Source: Oscillospiraceae bacterium
Lineage (GTDB): Bacteria > Bacillota > Clostridia > Oscillospirales > Ruminococcaceae
NCBI GenBank assembly: GCA_017427265.1
Contig: JAFRTG010000021.1
Location: forward strand, 62,001 to 126,000
Direction of reading: 5' to 3'
DNA length: 64,000 nucleotides
Of this stretch, positions 17,665 through 28,212 are shown one piece after another. Position 1 is the stretch's first letter; every line of letters begins with the position of its first letter. Below the pieces are notes generated by a model. That model made no database searches. It saw nothing but the letters and a program-made list of their open reading frames with translations, and was not told where the DNA came from. The position numbers were made by a program, and so were the translations under genes.

Positions 17665-20319
17665 TCAGCCCTTCAGGAACTCTTCGGCAATGCTGCGGAG
17701 CATACCGAGTGCCTCATCCGCCTTGGACGCATCGCCGATGCCGCCCATTGCGCTGTCCGGACGTCCGCCGCCCTTGCCGCCGGTCACGGCAGCTGCGCGC
17801 TGGATGATCTTGCCGGCATGTGCGCCCTTTTCCACTGCGCTCTTGGAGCAGATGCAGAAGAAATTGCCGCCCGCGCCGCTGACGCCTGCCAGCAGTGCGA
17901 TGACATCGCTTTCGCGGTCGCGGATCCGGTCACCGAGCGAACGGAGCGTATCCGGCTTCACATCGGTGAGCTTTGCGGAGACGAGCTTGATGCCGTTCAG
18001 CTCCTCGGCACCGCTGAACAGATCACTGATCTGGCTGCCGGCGAGCTTCTGGTTCAGCTGCTCGTTTTCGCGTGCGAGTGCGCGTGCTTCATTTGCAACA
18101 GCAGCGCATTTTTCCGGCAGCTCCGCAGGATTTGCCAGCTTGAGCGCTTTTGCAGCCTCTGCGAGCGTCTGCTCGGTTTCCTTCATCATGGTCAGAACAT
18201 TTTCGCCGGTCACGAGCTCAATTCTGCGGACGCCCGCTGCAACGGAGCTCTCCGAGACGATTCTGCACAGACCGATCTGCGCGGTGTTGGAAACATGCGT
18301 ACCGCCGCAGAATTCGATCGAGCTGTCGCCGGAGCGGACTACGCGGACCACATCGCCGTACTTTTCGCCGAACAGTGCCATTGCACCGATCTTCTTTGCT
18401 TCCTCAATCGGCATTTCCTCTGTCGTGACAGGCAGTGCGTTCAGGATTTCCGCATTCAGCAGTGCCTCGGTCTTTTCCAGCTCCTCCTGCGAAAGTCCGG
18501 AGAAGTGCGAGAAGTCAAAGCGGCAGCGTTCCGCATTGACCAGCTGGCCGGCCTGATGAACGTGATCGCCGAGCACTGCGCGCAGTGCAGCCTGCAGCAG
18601 ATGCGCCGCAGTATGATTGCGCATGATCGCCATGCGGCGCTTGCGGTCAACCTTTGCGCTGACGGTATCGCCGACGCGGACAGTACCCATCTCAAGGCTG
18701 CCCATGTGCAGGAACTGACCGTCGCCGCCCTTCTGGGTATCGGCAACCGCAAAGACGACCTCTGCGACATTTTCCGCATAGACAGCGATTTCGCCGGTAT
18801 CACCGACCTGACCGCCGCTTTCTGCATAGAACGGTGTCCGGTCAAGGATCAGCACGCCGTCCTGACCCTCTTCCAGTACATCAACGGCCTGACCGTCCGA
18901 GAGAATGGCAAGTACCTTTGCTTCACCCTCGGTGCCGGTATAGCCGGTAAACTCTGTTTTTGCAAGACCCTTCGGCACGGCAGCATCGCCGCCCCACGAG
19001 GTCTTGACCTTGGATGCGCGGTCAGCTCTTGCGCGCTGCTTCTGCTCTTCCATGCAGGCGCGGAAGCCTTCCTCGTCCACGGTCATGCCCTGCTCTGCGG
19101 CCATTTCGATCGTCAGGTCGATCGGGAAGCCGTAGGTATCGCTGAGCGTAAACACGGTCTTGCCGTCGATCTCGGTCTTGCCCGCTTCCTTCAGAGACTG
19201 CATCGTCGCCGTGAGGAGCTCGGTACCGCGGTCGATCGTGCGGGCAAAGCTCTCCTCCTCGTGACGGATAATTCTGGTAATGAGCTCCTGCTTTTCTCTG
19301 AGCTCCGGATAAGCGCCGCAGTTCTCGCCGATGACGGTTTCCGCTACTTTATAAAGGAACGGCTCCGTGATGCCGAGCAGTCTGCCGTGACGGGCAGCGC
19401 GGCGCAGCAGACGCTTCAGCACATAGCCTCTGCCGTCGTTTGCAGGGGTGATGCCGTCGCCGACCATGAACACCGTCGAACGGATATGATCCGTGATGAC
19501 ACGCAGCGAAACGTCGTTCTTTTCGTTGTCGTGATATGCAATATTGGCAATGCTGCAGATATGCTTCATGATATTCTGCACGGTATCGACCTCAAAGAGG
19601 TTGTCCACGCCCTGCATCACACAGGCCAGACGCTCCAGACCCATGCCGGTGTCGATATTCTTGTGCTTCATCTCGGCATAGTTGCCCTTGCCGTCGCTGT
19701 CGAACTGCGAGAACACGAGGTTCCAGATTTCGATGACGCGGTCGCAGTCGCTTGCCTGCTCGAAGCTCTCGAACGGGCCGTAGGCCTCGCCGCGGTCAAA
19801 ATGGATCTCGGAGCAGGGGCCGCAGGGACCGGAGCCGTGCTCCCAGAAGTTATCTGCCTTGCCGAGACGGATGATGCGCTCGTGCGGAATGCCGATCTCC
19901 TTTTCCCAGATCTGCTCCGCCTCGTCGTCGCTCTCGAAAATGGTAATCCAGAGTCTGTCAGCCGGAATGGCCAGCGTGCCGGTCAGGAACTCCCATGCCC
20001 AGCTGATGGCCTCACGCTTGAAGTATTCGCCGAACGAGAAGTTGCCGAGCATCTCGAAGAATGTGCCGTGGCGGGCGGTTTTGCCGACGCGCTCGATATC
20101 CGGCGTGCGGATGCACTTCTGGCAGGTTGTCACGCGGACATTGGGCGGAACTGCCTGTCCGAGGAAAAATTTCTTCAGCGGCGCCATGCCGGAGTTAATC
20201 AGCAGCAGCGAGTTGTCACCCTTCGGGATCAGCGATGCGCTGTCCATTCTGGTATGATTCTTGCTTTCAAAAAACGAGAGATACTTCTCGCGCAGTTCAT
20301 TCAAGCCTGTCCATTCCAT
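17665..20319 (-). CDS. alaS: Alanyl-tRNA synthetase
   Basis: 884 residues, full length. The class II core (residues 1-250) shows CQKCIRTPDIERVG, FEMLGNFSFG and SGPCGPCSEI. The editing domain carries NHTAAHLLQAALR (HxxxH) and CGGTHVSNT (the Cys/His zinc site). The C-terminal DHHA1-like C-Ala region follows, with GGGGRPDSAMGG-type residues near the end. Start ATG after AAAGGAA. No T-box leader is present; the gene has a consensus promoter about 60 bases ahead. It leads the run to HIT, comEC and holA. Confidence 0.97.
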   Translation of the reverse strand: MEWTGLNELREKYLSFFESKNHTRMDSASLIPKGDNSLLLINSGMAPLKKFFLGQAVPPNVRVTTCQKCIRTPDIERVGKTARHGTFFEMLGNFSFGEYFKREAISWAWEFLTGTLAIPADRLWITIFESDDEAEQIWEKEIGIPHERIIRLGKADNFWEHGSGPCGPCSEIHFDRGEAYGPFESFEQASDCDRVIEIWNLVFSQFDSDGKGNYAEMKHKNIDTGMGLERLACVMQGVDNLFEVDTVQNIMKHICSIANIAYHDNEKNDVSLRVITDHIRSTVFMVGDGITPANDGRGYVLKRLLRRAARHGRLLGITEPFLYKVAETVIGENCGAYPELREKQELITRIIRHEEESFARTIDRGTELLTATMQSLKEAGKTEIDGKTVFTLSDTYGFPIDLTIEMAAEQGMTVDEEGFRACMEEQKQRARADRASKVKTSWGGDAAVPKGLAKTEFTGYTGTEGEAKVLAILSDGQAVDVLEEGQDGVLILDRTPFYAESGGQVGDTGEIAVYAENVAEVVFAVADTQKGGDGQFLHMGSLEMGTVRVGDTVSAKVDRKRRMAIMRNHTAAHLLQAALRAVLGDHVHQAGQLVNAERCRFDFSHFSGLSQEELEKTEALLNAEILNALPVTTEEMPIEEAKKIGAMALFGEKYGDVVRVVRSGDSSIEFCGGTHVSNTAQIGLCRIVSESSVAAGVRRIELVTGENVLTMMKETEQTLAEAAKALKLANPAELPEKCAAVANEARALARENEQLNQKLAGSQISDLFSGAEELNGIKLVSAKLTDVKPDTLRSLGDRIRDRESDVIALLAGVSGAGGNFFCICSKSAVEKGAHAGKIIQRAAAVTGGKGGGRPDSAMGGIGDASKADEALGMLRSIAEEFLKG

Positions 20320-20384
20320 CTGTACAGAATTCCTTTCACTTTTCAGATTCGGCAGCTGTGCCGCCGCATAACAATACAGTGTAT

Positions 20385-20413
20385 AGTATACCGCAAAAAG
20401 CGTTTTTTGTCAA
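20385..20413 (-). promoter_or_regulatory. alaS promoter
   Basis: Minus strand: TTGACA (20408-20413), 17 bases, TATACT (20385-20390). The dispersed palindrome begins four bases upstream of the -35 box. Confidence 0.85.
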
Positions 20414-20417
20414 GCGG

Positions 20418-20523
20418 GCGGGCAGTGCCCGCACCCAAATCCCTTCGGAGGGCGGCAGCGAAGCTCCCCCAATCAAACAATTTCACGCCGCTGTTCGCGG
20501 CTTCTCAGACGTAACTTCTCCCC
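20418..20523. repeat. Composite intergenic repeat upstream of alaS
   Basis: GCGGGCAGTGCCCGC at 20418-20432 belongs to the dispersed palindrome family. A second block at 20484-20523 (CACGCCGC, short loop, CGCGGCTTCTCA, then CTTCTCCCC) resembles 54131-54170. The 394-base gap 20320-20713 holds these, the alaS promoter and the dockerin-gene terminator; no gene is evident. Confidence 0.6.
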
Positions 20524-20632
20524 ATGCTAAAGCAATCTGCATGGTTTTGCGAAAACGCTTGCGGCGGGCAGCAGAGCGGAGAGCGTAAGGAAAGAGAAGC
20601 AACAAAGAACTGCCGGCCGCAACGCAAAAAGC

Positions 20633-20666
20633 GCCGCAGTGCTCCGGTTTGGCAGAACACTGCGGC
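20633..20666 (-). terminator. Terminator of the triplicated dockerin gene
   Basis: A 9-bp perfect stem, GCCGCAGTG with CACTGCGGC, followed on the minus strand by GCGCTTTTTGCG. Confidence 0.7.
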
Positions 20667-20713
20667 AAAAGAGTGTGTATCTATATCAACTGTTGTTCAA
20701 CAGCGGATTGCAG

Positions 20714-23449
20714 TCATGCAGCAGGAGGCGGCGGATTCTTGATCTCCATGAGCCAGCGCTTCATGACAGAAAGGTCTGCCGCGTTGATCCGGTTGTCATT
20801 CATCATATCCGCAGCATAGAACTGCTTCTCTGTCAGCTCAGCCTGACAGCCGAGATACTTGGTCAGCAGAACAAGATCTGCGGTCGTCAGTTCGCCGTCG
20901 CCGTCGAGATCACCCTTCTGAATCTGAATCTCCTTCACAGAAAGGTCTTCACCGACCGTGAAATACTTGGTTTCGCTGATGGTACCGTCATTATAATCCC
21001 ATTCTCTTGCGTGACGCAGATTGACCTTCAGAATGCCCGGCTTTACAGGCTTGAACATGAAGATTTCATATTTTGAGCCGCCGCCGACTGCGGGCTCATC
21101 GCCGTCAATGTCCGGATTCTGATTCAGGGAGAAGCTGCGCCGTGTAACCGCATCCGCAGCAGCAGAACCGGACAGCTCCGGAATGATGCTGTAGCCGGTC
21201 GAAGGATTGGTTCTTCCGCTGCAGATCAGGAAGCCGTTCTTCACGTAAATATAGCCGTTTTCCTTCAGTGCCGTCTCCGCACTGGGATAGCTGTACGGCA
21301 GCAAGCCGTGAACATCCGTCTCTTCCGCAACCAGCATATCGCTGACTTCAAAGAACAGCTTATAGAGCTGCTTCTTTGCGCCGGACGCAGTCTTGGGCTT
21401 TTTCTGCCAATTCATGTACCAGCTGGTCGGTGTGGAAATATTGTAAGCCCGTACCAGATAGCCGCGGTCTCCGTCCGTATACCGCTTTTCCGAAAGCATC
21501 TTCTGCTTTCCGTAACCGCTCTGCTCTTTCGGTTCCTCCAGTTCATAGTCGAAATCCGGATCCACTGAGTACGGCAGAACAATCACAAGGCTGCCGCTTT
21601 CCGAACGGTACATGCCGTAATAATTGAAGAATTCTTCGGCACTCGCAAAATCCTTCGGCGTCCATGCGGGAGCCGTTTCATTCTGCCGTCTGACAACGCG
21701 GATTGCGCCGCTTGTATCCTTAATCGCATCCAGTACCTGCGTGGTCACAAGCTCATCATAATAGGTATTGGTATAGCTGACTGTAATCGTGCCGGGCTGT
21801 GTAATCCGGCAGTACTGCGCCGCGGAACCGCCGACATCAGTCGGTTCCGGACCGTCCCAGCGGGTATCGCAGTTTACGCCTGTCAGACTCAGCTTCTTTC
21901 CGTCCATGACGGCTTCTGCACGCATATAGCTGCCGATCAGCCCGATGTTCTGCGCGGCAAGCACAAGATAATCGCCCTTGCCGTCAATGTTGCACTGTGT
22001 ATAAGCCTTATTGCCGAGTCCCATGCCGTCGTTTCCGGCAGAGTTGATGAATGCCGTGAATTCATCGTGACAGTCCGGCACATAGGCCTGCCAGCCGAAT
22101 TCCGTAATGTTCAGATCGGCATCCGCACGGAACTGATACGTATGCGCCGCATCCGGCTGCTTATCGGACTGGATATCCTCTTCGCAGAAAACCGCAAGGC
22201 CTTCCGACGTCGGCTTCCAGACTGACACATGATAATAATGTGCAATGTTGTCATCTGAACCGTCCGGCGCTCTCTGATACCATTCATCAGCAAGCCGGTC
22301 ACACTCTGCGGGTGTATTTGAACCGACAAGCGGTGTGCAGAACCACCGGCTCGGAATATCGGAGCCGTCGGCGCCGGCAGCGCCGTCATGCCGATTCACC
22401 ACGCAGATCAGACCGTCCTCCGTGTGGGTGCTGCCGTAGCAGTTATCGAACGCACAGGCAGCTCTGTAATCCGTCGGAACCCAGTCCGGCAGATTTTCAG
22501 AGGGGCGCGCATCCCGTTTCTCAAGGTAGACTCTGCCGCTGGTATCCATCACGGATGAATAGTAGCCGGTAACAGAGGTTTTATATTCCGGCCGGGATTC
22601 TGTCCAGTCGATCGTTGCTGTCACGCGGCCGGTCTGGCCGAACTTGAACTGATAGTACTGCATGATCTTCTCGCTTGTTCCCGGAGGCGGTTCGGTCAGT
22701 CCCTGCTCCCGGCAGTTGATCCGGCCGAGAGGCTCCTTCGCCTGCCCGTTCAGGTTCACGGTCATGTTCATATCGGCGCCGGTGCTGTAATTGACCGTGC
22801 CCGCCATGACCAGCATATCATCCTCAATATGGAGATTGCCGTATTCTTCCAGGAACGCATTGTACTCCGTGATGCAGTCCGGCACATATGCACGCCAGCC
22901 GGCTTCCGCAACATGCAGTGCATCCGCCGCAACATGGAACGAATATGTCTGCGGCTGCGCGTTTGTGCCGCCTGCCTGAAACGAGTACTGCCGGTTAATC
23001 TCACAGTATGCAGGCTGTGTCGGCTTCCATACGCTGACGAAATAATAGACATTTTTATTGTACGCTTCGATGCGGCTCTGCTCTTCCAGCCGCTCTTCCC
23101 ATTCCGCCCGTTCCTTCTCAGACATCTGAGAAAGATCCGGCAAACCGTCCTTCGGCTCATAGCGGATCACTTTCTCACAGATTCGCTCAGCAGATCCTGC
23201 GGTCAGCGTCTCATCGCATTTCGGGCCGAGTTCGCTGTTCCATCGGTCCACAATGCAGTAAACACCGTCCGCAGCGCGCGTTTCGCCGTAGGTGTTGCAG
23301 AATTCCAGTGCTTCCTCGAATGTGTCCGGCACCCATTGCGGCACGCCGGCATCAATCGGCTTAGTGGTATACTCCGCAGAAACCGGCATAGCCGGCAGCG
23401 CCGTGCCGAGCATCACGGCCGCTGTCAGAAATGCTGTGATTTTTTTCAT
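20714..23449 (-). CDS. Secreted protein with three repeated modules and a C-terminal dockerin type I
   Basis: 911 residues. A signal peptide (residues 1-25, ending PVSAEY) is followed by three related modules of about 270-290 residues. They start near residues 38, 325 and 600 with [VLA]P.W.P.[DT][FY]..A..F.N.YG, then a strand like GVYCIVDR, GLICVVNR or GSLVIVLP. The C-terminal 65 residues form a dockerin: DLDGDGELTTADLVLLTKYL and DMMNDNRINAADLSVMKRWL are the paired calcium-binding repeats. It should be displayed on a cohesin-bearing scaffold. No glycosidase motif was recognised, so the module function is unknown. Start ATG after GAAGGAGTG. Confidence 0.85.
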   Translation of the reverse strand: MKKITAFLTAAVMLGTALPAMPVSAEYTTKPIDAGVPQWVPDTFEEALEFCNTYGETRAADGVYCIVDRWNSELGPKCDETLTAGSAERICEKVIRYEPKDGLPDLSQMSEKERAEWEERLEEQSRIEAYNKNVYYFVSVWKPTQPAYCEINRQYSFQAGGTNAQPQTYSFHVAADALHVAEAGWRAYVPDCITEYNAFLEEYGNLHIEDDMLVMAGTVNYSTGADMNMTVNLNGQAKEPLGRINCREQGLTEPPPGTSEKIMQYYQFKFGQTGRVTATIDWTESRPEYKTSVTGYYSSVMDTSGRVYLEKRDARPSENLPDWVPTDYRAACAFDNCYGSTHTEDGLICVVNRHDGAAGADGSDIPSRWFCTPLVGSNTPAECDRLADEWYQRAPDGSDDNIAHYYHVSVWKPTSEGLAVFCEEDIQSDKQPDAAHTYQFRADADLNITEFGWQAYVPDCHDEFTAFINSAGNDGMGLGNKAYTQCNIDGKGDYLVLAAQNIGLIGSYMRAEAVMDGKKLSLTGVNCDTRWDGPEPTDVGGSAAQYCRITQPGTITVSYTNTYYDELVTTQVLDAIKDTSGAIRVVRRQNETAPAWTPKDFASAEEFFNYYGMYRSESGSLVIVLPYSVDPDFDYELEEPKEQSGYGKQKMLSEKRYTDGDRGYLVRAYNISTPTSWYMNWQKKPKTASGAKKQLYKLFFEVSDMLVAEETDVHGLLPYSYPSAETALKENGYIYVKNGFLICSGRTNPSTGYSIIPELSGSAAADAVTRRSFSLNQNPDIDGDEPAVGGGSKYEIFMFKPVKPGILKVNLRHAREWDYNDGTISETKYFTVGEDLSVKEIQIQKGDLDGDGELTTADLVLLTKYLGCQAELTEKQFYAADMMNDNRINAADLSVMKRWLMEIKNPPPPAA

Positions 23450-23509
23450 TCCGATTCACTCCTTCTTTGAAAAATTGTTCCGATTCTTACGCGGTTGGAC
23501 CGTTCAGCG

Positions 23510-23543
23510 GCGGGCAGCTGCCGTACGGGGGAACAGCTGCCGC
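23510..23543 (-). other. Hairpin in the leader of the dockerin gene
   Basis: GCGGGCAGCTG and CAGCTGCCGC can pair with one bulged G. It lies about 60-95 bases before the start codon at 23449. No convincing promoter was placed for the gene. The 472-base gap 23450-23921 otherwise holds only the parA promoter. Confidence 0.35.
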
Positions 23544-23826
23544 ACCGCATCCGGCTTTCCCCCACAACTATTAAGACCTGTTCTGCCCGGAAAGGTTACA
23601 GCTTTTTTCAAAAAATATTTTTAGAAAATGTCAGCACGGCGATCGGCGGCAGGGCTGCCGGCTGATGTATTACCGCATTGCTTCTGTATATACGTGCCGC
23701 CGCCGCTGCGGATGTCCCGCGGATTCGGTTCCGGCACGGCAAAGTGCACGGAATTCAACAGAAAATGCAGCGTTTTTTCTCCGGCCGGAGAGCCGTTTTC
23801 CGCGGCGTTTTCCAAGCGGTTACCCC

Positions 23827-23855
23827 TTTACAATTCCATATGAATATGGTATAAT
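23827..23855 (+). promoter_or_regulatory. parA promoter
   Basis: TTTACA, 17 bases, TATAAT, 66 bases before the parA start. Confidence 0.8.
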
Positions 23856-23921
23856 GATAAGAAACAGAAAGAACATCCGGCAGCAATGCAGAGCCGGATT
23901 CGGAAGGGAGCAAGGTCCGGT

Positions 23922-24728
23922 ATGGGTAAAATCATCGCATTTGCGAATCAGAAGGGCGGCGTCGGCAAATCGACGACCGTGGTCAGTCTCGGCGCCTATC
24001 TCGGTATGCGCGGCTTCAAGGTGCTGTGTGTGGATACGGATTCACAGGGCAACACCACAACAGGCTTCGGCGTTTCCAAAAAGGATCTCTCCTGCTCGAC
24101 CTATGATGTGCTCATCGGCCAGTGCCGTGCGCAGGACGCAATCCGGGAAACCGGCTTTGAAAATGTCAGCCTGCTGCCGGCGGTTTCTGCCCTGGCCGGT
24201 GCGGAGATCGAACTGATTGAGCTTGACAACCGCGTTCAGCGCCTGAAAATGGCGCTCATGAACAGCCGGCTTTCCTATGATTACATTCTGATAGACTGTC
24301 CGCCGTCGCTCAGCCTTGTCACGCTGAACAGCCTTGTTGCAGCGGATTCCGTGCTGATTCCGATGACGGCCGAATACCTCTCGCTGGAAGGCCTCTCCCA
24401 GCTTTACGAGACAATCAAGATCGTCAAAAGCAAGTATAACCCCGGTCTCAGCATTGAGGGCATCCTCTTCACCATGTATGACGGCCGCCTGAACCTTTCG
24501 GAGCAGGTCGTTGCGGAAGTTGAAAAATATTTTCCCGGACAGGTCTTTGAAACAAAAATTCCGCGGAATGTACGCCTTTCGGAAGCACCGAGCCACGGCA
24601 AGCCGGTCTTTTATTACGACCGTTCCTCCAGAGGCGCCGAGGCTTACGAAATGCTCGGCCATGAGCTGCTCCGCGAAGCGCTCATCCCCGATATCAAACC
24701 GAAGCGGTTTATTTTCAGCAGAAAATAA
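23922..24728 (+). CDS. parA: ParA/Soj chromosome partitioning ATPase
   Basis: 268 residues from the ATG at 23922, giving the conserved MGKIIAFANQKGGVGKST opening (deviant Walker A with the signature Lys). VDTDSQGN (about 40) and YILIDCPPS (about 120) complete the MinD/ParA fold. It binds DNA non-specifically and is driven by ParB to segregate origins, and as Soj can affect replication initiation. parB follows 57 bases downstream. Full length for a chromosomal Soj, without the N-terminal HTH of plasmid ParA. Confidence 0.95.
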   Translation: MGKIIAFANQKGGVGKSTTVVSLGAYLGMRGFKVLCVDTDSQGNTTTGFGVSKKDLSCSTYDVLIGQCRAQDAIRETGFENVSLLPAVSALAGAEIELIELDNRVQRLKMALMNSRLSYDYILIDCPPSLSLVTLNSLVAADSVLIPMTAEYLSLEGLSQLYETIKIVKSKYNPGLSIEGILFTMYDGRLNLSEQVVAEVEKYFPGQVFETKIPRNVRLSEAPSHGKPVFYYDRSSRGAEAYEMLGHELLREALIPDIKPKRFIFSRK

Positions 24729-24785
24729 GGCACCGCGGCAGCTTGTTCTGCAGCGGAGAACATATCAGTGAAGGCAGGCGAACAT

Positions 24786-25643
24786 ATGGCAAAGGGCGGA
24801 CTCGGACTCGGCAGCGGACTCGGCTCCCTGTTTGAGCAGAATGCAGCAGATCCTGCAAGCGGCGTGCAGACCGTCAGGATCACCGAAATCGAACAGAACC
24901 GCACACAGCCCCGCAAACGCTTCGATGACGAAGCGCTGACAGAGCTTGCGGAATCCATTCAGGCGCACGGGATGCTCCAGCCGATCGTCGTCAGACCCAT
25001 CGGGGAACGGCGCTATCAGATCGTCGCGGGAGAACGCCGCTGGCGTGCGGCAAAGCGGATCGGCCTTTCTGAGGTTCCGGTCATCATCCGTGATTTCAGC
25101 GACCATGAAGCCGCACAGATCGCACTGATCGAAAACCTGCAGCGTGAAAACCTCAACCCGATTGAGGAAGCGCTCGGCTATCAGGCGCTGATGCAGCAGT
25201 ACGGCATGACGCAGGAGGCCGTCGCAAAGACTGTCGGGCGTTCGCGTCCGGCCGTCGCAAACAGCCTGCGGCTGCTGAATCTGCCGGTGCTGGTGCAGGA
25301 TTATCTCGAAAAGGGCAGAATCTCAGCCGGACATGCCAAGGCGCTCGCCGGCATCCGGGACGAAAAACTGCTGCTGGACTGCGCTGCCCGTGCCGCTGAG
25401 GATAAAATCACCGTGCGGGAAATCGAAGCGCTTGCACAAAAGCAGAACACGCAGACGCCTCCGGCGGAAAAGCAGAAAACACCGGAGCAGATTTATTACG
25501 AGGAAATGGAAATCAGCCTCGGCAATCATCTCGGCAGAAAGGTGCATGTGTCCGGAACGAAGAAGAAGGGCACACTCACCCTGGAATTTTATAACAAGGA
25601 AGATTTGCAGGTGCTTTGTCAGCTGTTGACAAAGGATGCATAA
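24786..25643 (+). CDS. parB: ParB/Spo0J centromere-binding protein
   Basis: 285 residues from the ATG at 24786, matching the usual MAKGGLGxG opening; a GTG at 24768 has the better ribosome site (GGAG) and cannot be excluded. The ParB/Srx CTPase domain shows RKRFDDEALTELAESI and the GERRWRAA box with ENLQREN(L)NPIEEA. A helix-turn-helix (TQEAVAKTVGRSRPAVANSLRLL) follows, and a dimerisation tail ends it. No parS site was noticed in the window. Confidence 0.95.
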   Translation: MAKGGLGLGSGLGSLFEQNAADPASGVQTVRITEIEQNRTQPRKRFDDEALTELAESIQAHGMLQPIVVRPIGERRYQIVAGERRWRAAKRIGLSEVPVIIRDFSDHEAAQIALIENLQRENLNPIEEALGYQALMQQYGMTQEAVAKTVGRSRPAVANSLRLLNLPVLVQDYLEKGRISAGHAKALAGIRDEKLLLDCAARAAEDKITVREIEALAQKQNTQTPPAEKQKTPEQIYYEEMEISLGNHLGRKVHVSGTKKKGTLTLEFYNKEDLQVLCQLLTKDA

Positions 25644-27137
<1,494 letters not shown>

Positions 27138-27167
27138 GCACCGCTCTTTCAATACAGAAACCAAACT

Positions 27168-27198
27168 GCCCGGCAGCGCAAAATATGCACTGCCGGGC
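27168..27198 (+). terminator. Terminator of guaB
   Basis: A 9-bp stem, GCCCGGCAG with CTGCCGGGC, followed by GTTTATTTGCTT. Confidence 0.75.
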
Positions 27199-27219
27199 GT
27201 TTATTTGCTTGTTTTCTGC

Positions 27220-27248
27220 TTGACAAATACCGCGCAATTTATTATAAT
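27220..27248 (+). promoter_or_regulatory. Promoter of the PEBP-like gene
   Basis: TTGACA, 17 bases, TATAAT, about 65 bases before the start at 27313. Confidence 0.85.
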
Positions 27249-27312
27249 TAAATTGCCTGCTTTTATCAGATTGCCCAATTATCATCAACCGAATATAAAA
27301 AGGAGTGTTTTT

Positions 27313-28104
27313 ATGTATTCCCTTCGGTATCTGTTCCTTGCAGTCGGAATCGTATCCGTGCTCGGCGCTGCGGTTTCAGGGCATATCCGCACAACAGCGG
27401 AGAAGGACTCGAAAAAAGCGAAAACATCGCTGCTGCTGACGGTCATTCTTGCATTGATCAGTGCGGCCGGCTTCCTGCTGTTCCACTGTGCCGTAAAGGA
27501 CACCGCCGTACAGAGGGAGGATGCACCCATCGTCTCTGCGGAGGAAAGTCAGCCCGCAGAAACAGCTGCACCGGCCCCGGAAGCACAGCCGGAAGAAACC
27601 GCTGCGCCTGCCGAAGTGTCAGAGCACAGCGAATCCGGATTCGATCTTGACGCGCTGGCATCGTTTGCGGTGACCTCGGAAAACCTGCATGACGGCATCT
27701 GGGATTCTGTCATCACCAATACGGAAAACGGGCAGAATCATTCTCCGCAGCTTTCGTGGGAAGCGGTTCCGGACGCAGGATGCTATGCGGTCTTTATGGC
27801 GGATTCCACTGCCAACCAATGGCTGCACTGGAAATCAGGCGGCATCACGGAAACAAGCCTGCCCGAAGGCTGGGCGCCGGAAACCGAATACATCGGGCCG
27901 TATCCGCCCGGCGGCACCCACACCTATGATATCTACGTTTTTGCGATGAAAAAACCGCTCAGCCGCCTCAAGGGTGCGTTCAACAGCAGCAACCCTGTTT
28001 TCCTGCAAAAGACGCTGCCGTCACTGGATATCACCGACGACGGCGAAAGCGGGAACGTCATTGCGTGCGGCCGCATCTCCGGAACCTATACCTGCGGGGA
28101 CTGA
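27313..28104 (+). CDS. Membrane-anchored YbhB/YbcL-like (PEBP) protein
   Basis: 263 residues. Two hydrophobic helices (about 4-22 and 38-58) precede a Pro/Ala/Glu-rich linker (about 70-105). The C-terminal domain carries PEBP signatures: HSPQLSWEAVPD (about 140), WLHWKSGGI (about 173), YIGPYPPGGTHTYDIYVFAM (about 195-214). PEBP-like proteins bind anionic ligands such as phospholipid head groups. The ATG follows AAAAGGAGTG. The transmembrane anchor and linker are not typical of the cytoplasmic family members. Monocistronic by its signals. Confidence 0.8.
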   Translation: MYSLRYLFLAVGIVSVLGAAVSGHIRTTAEKDSKKAKTSLLLTVILALISAAGFLLFHCAVKDTAVQREDAPIVSAEESQPAETAAPAPEAQPEETAAPAEVSEHSESGFDLDALASFAVTSENLHDGIWDSVITNTENGQNHSPQLSWEAVPDAGCYAVFMADSTANQWLHWKSGGITETSLPEGWAPETEYIGPYPPGGTHTYDIYVFAMKKPLSRLKGAFNSSNPVFLQKTLPSLDITDDGESGNVIACGRISGTYTCGD

Positions 28105-28131
28105 TTCCGGCATATGCAGACGCTCTGCCGG

Positions 28132-28161
28132 TTGACAAAAGCACCGTTCATGCTGTATACT
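28132..28161 (+). promoter_or_regulatory. Promoter of the DUF6323/DUF6179 pair
   Basis: TTGACA, 18 bases, TATACT, about 50 bases before the start at 28213. Confidence 0.75.
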
Positions 28162-28212
28162 GTATACTGCATATAAATTCAAAAGATAATGCGCAGCAAA
28201 GGAGCGGAGAAG

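Noticed and set aside
20320-20384. T-box riboswitch before alaS
   Set aside because: The leader between the -10 box and the start is only about 60 bases, too short for a T-box.
17818-20514. 898-codon open frame on the plus strand opposite alaS
   Set aside because: alaS motifs are complete on the minus strand; the long antisense frame comes from codon bias in GC-rich DNA.
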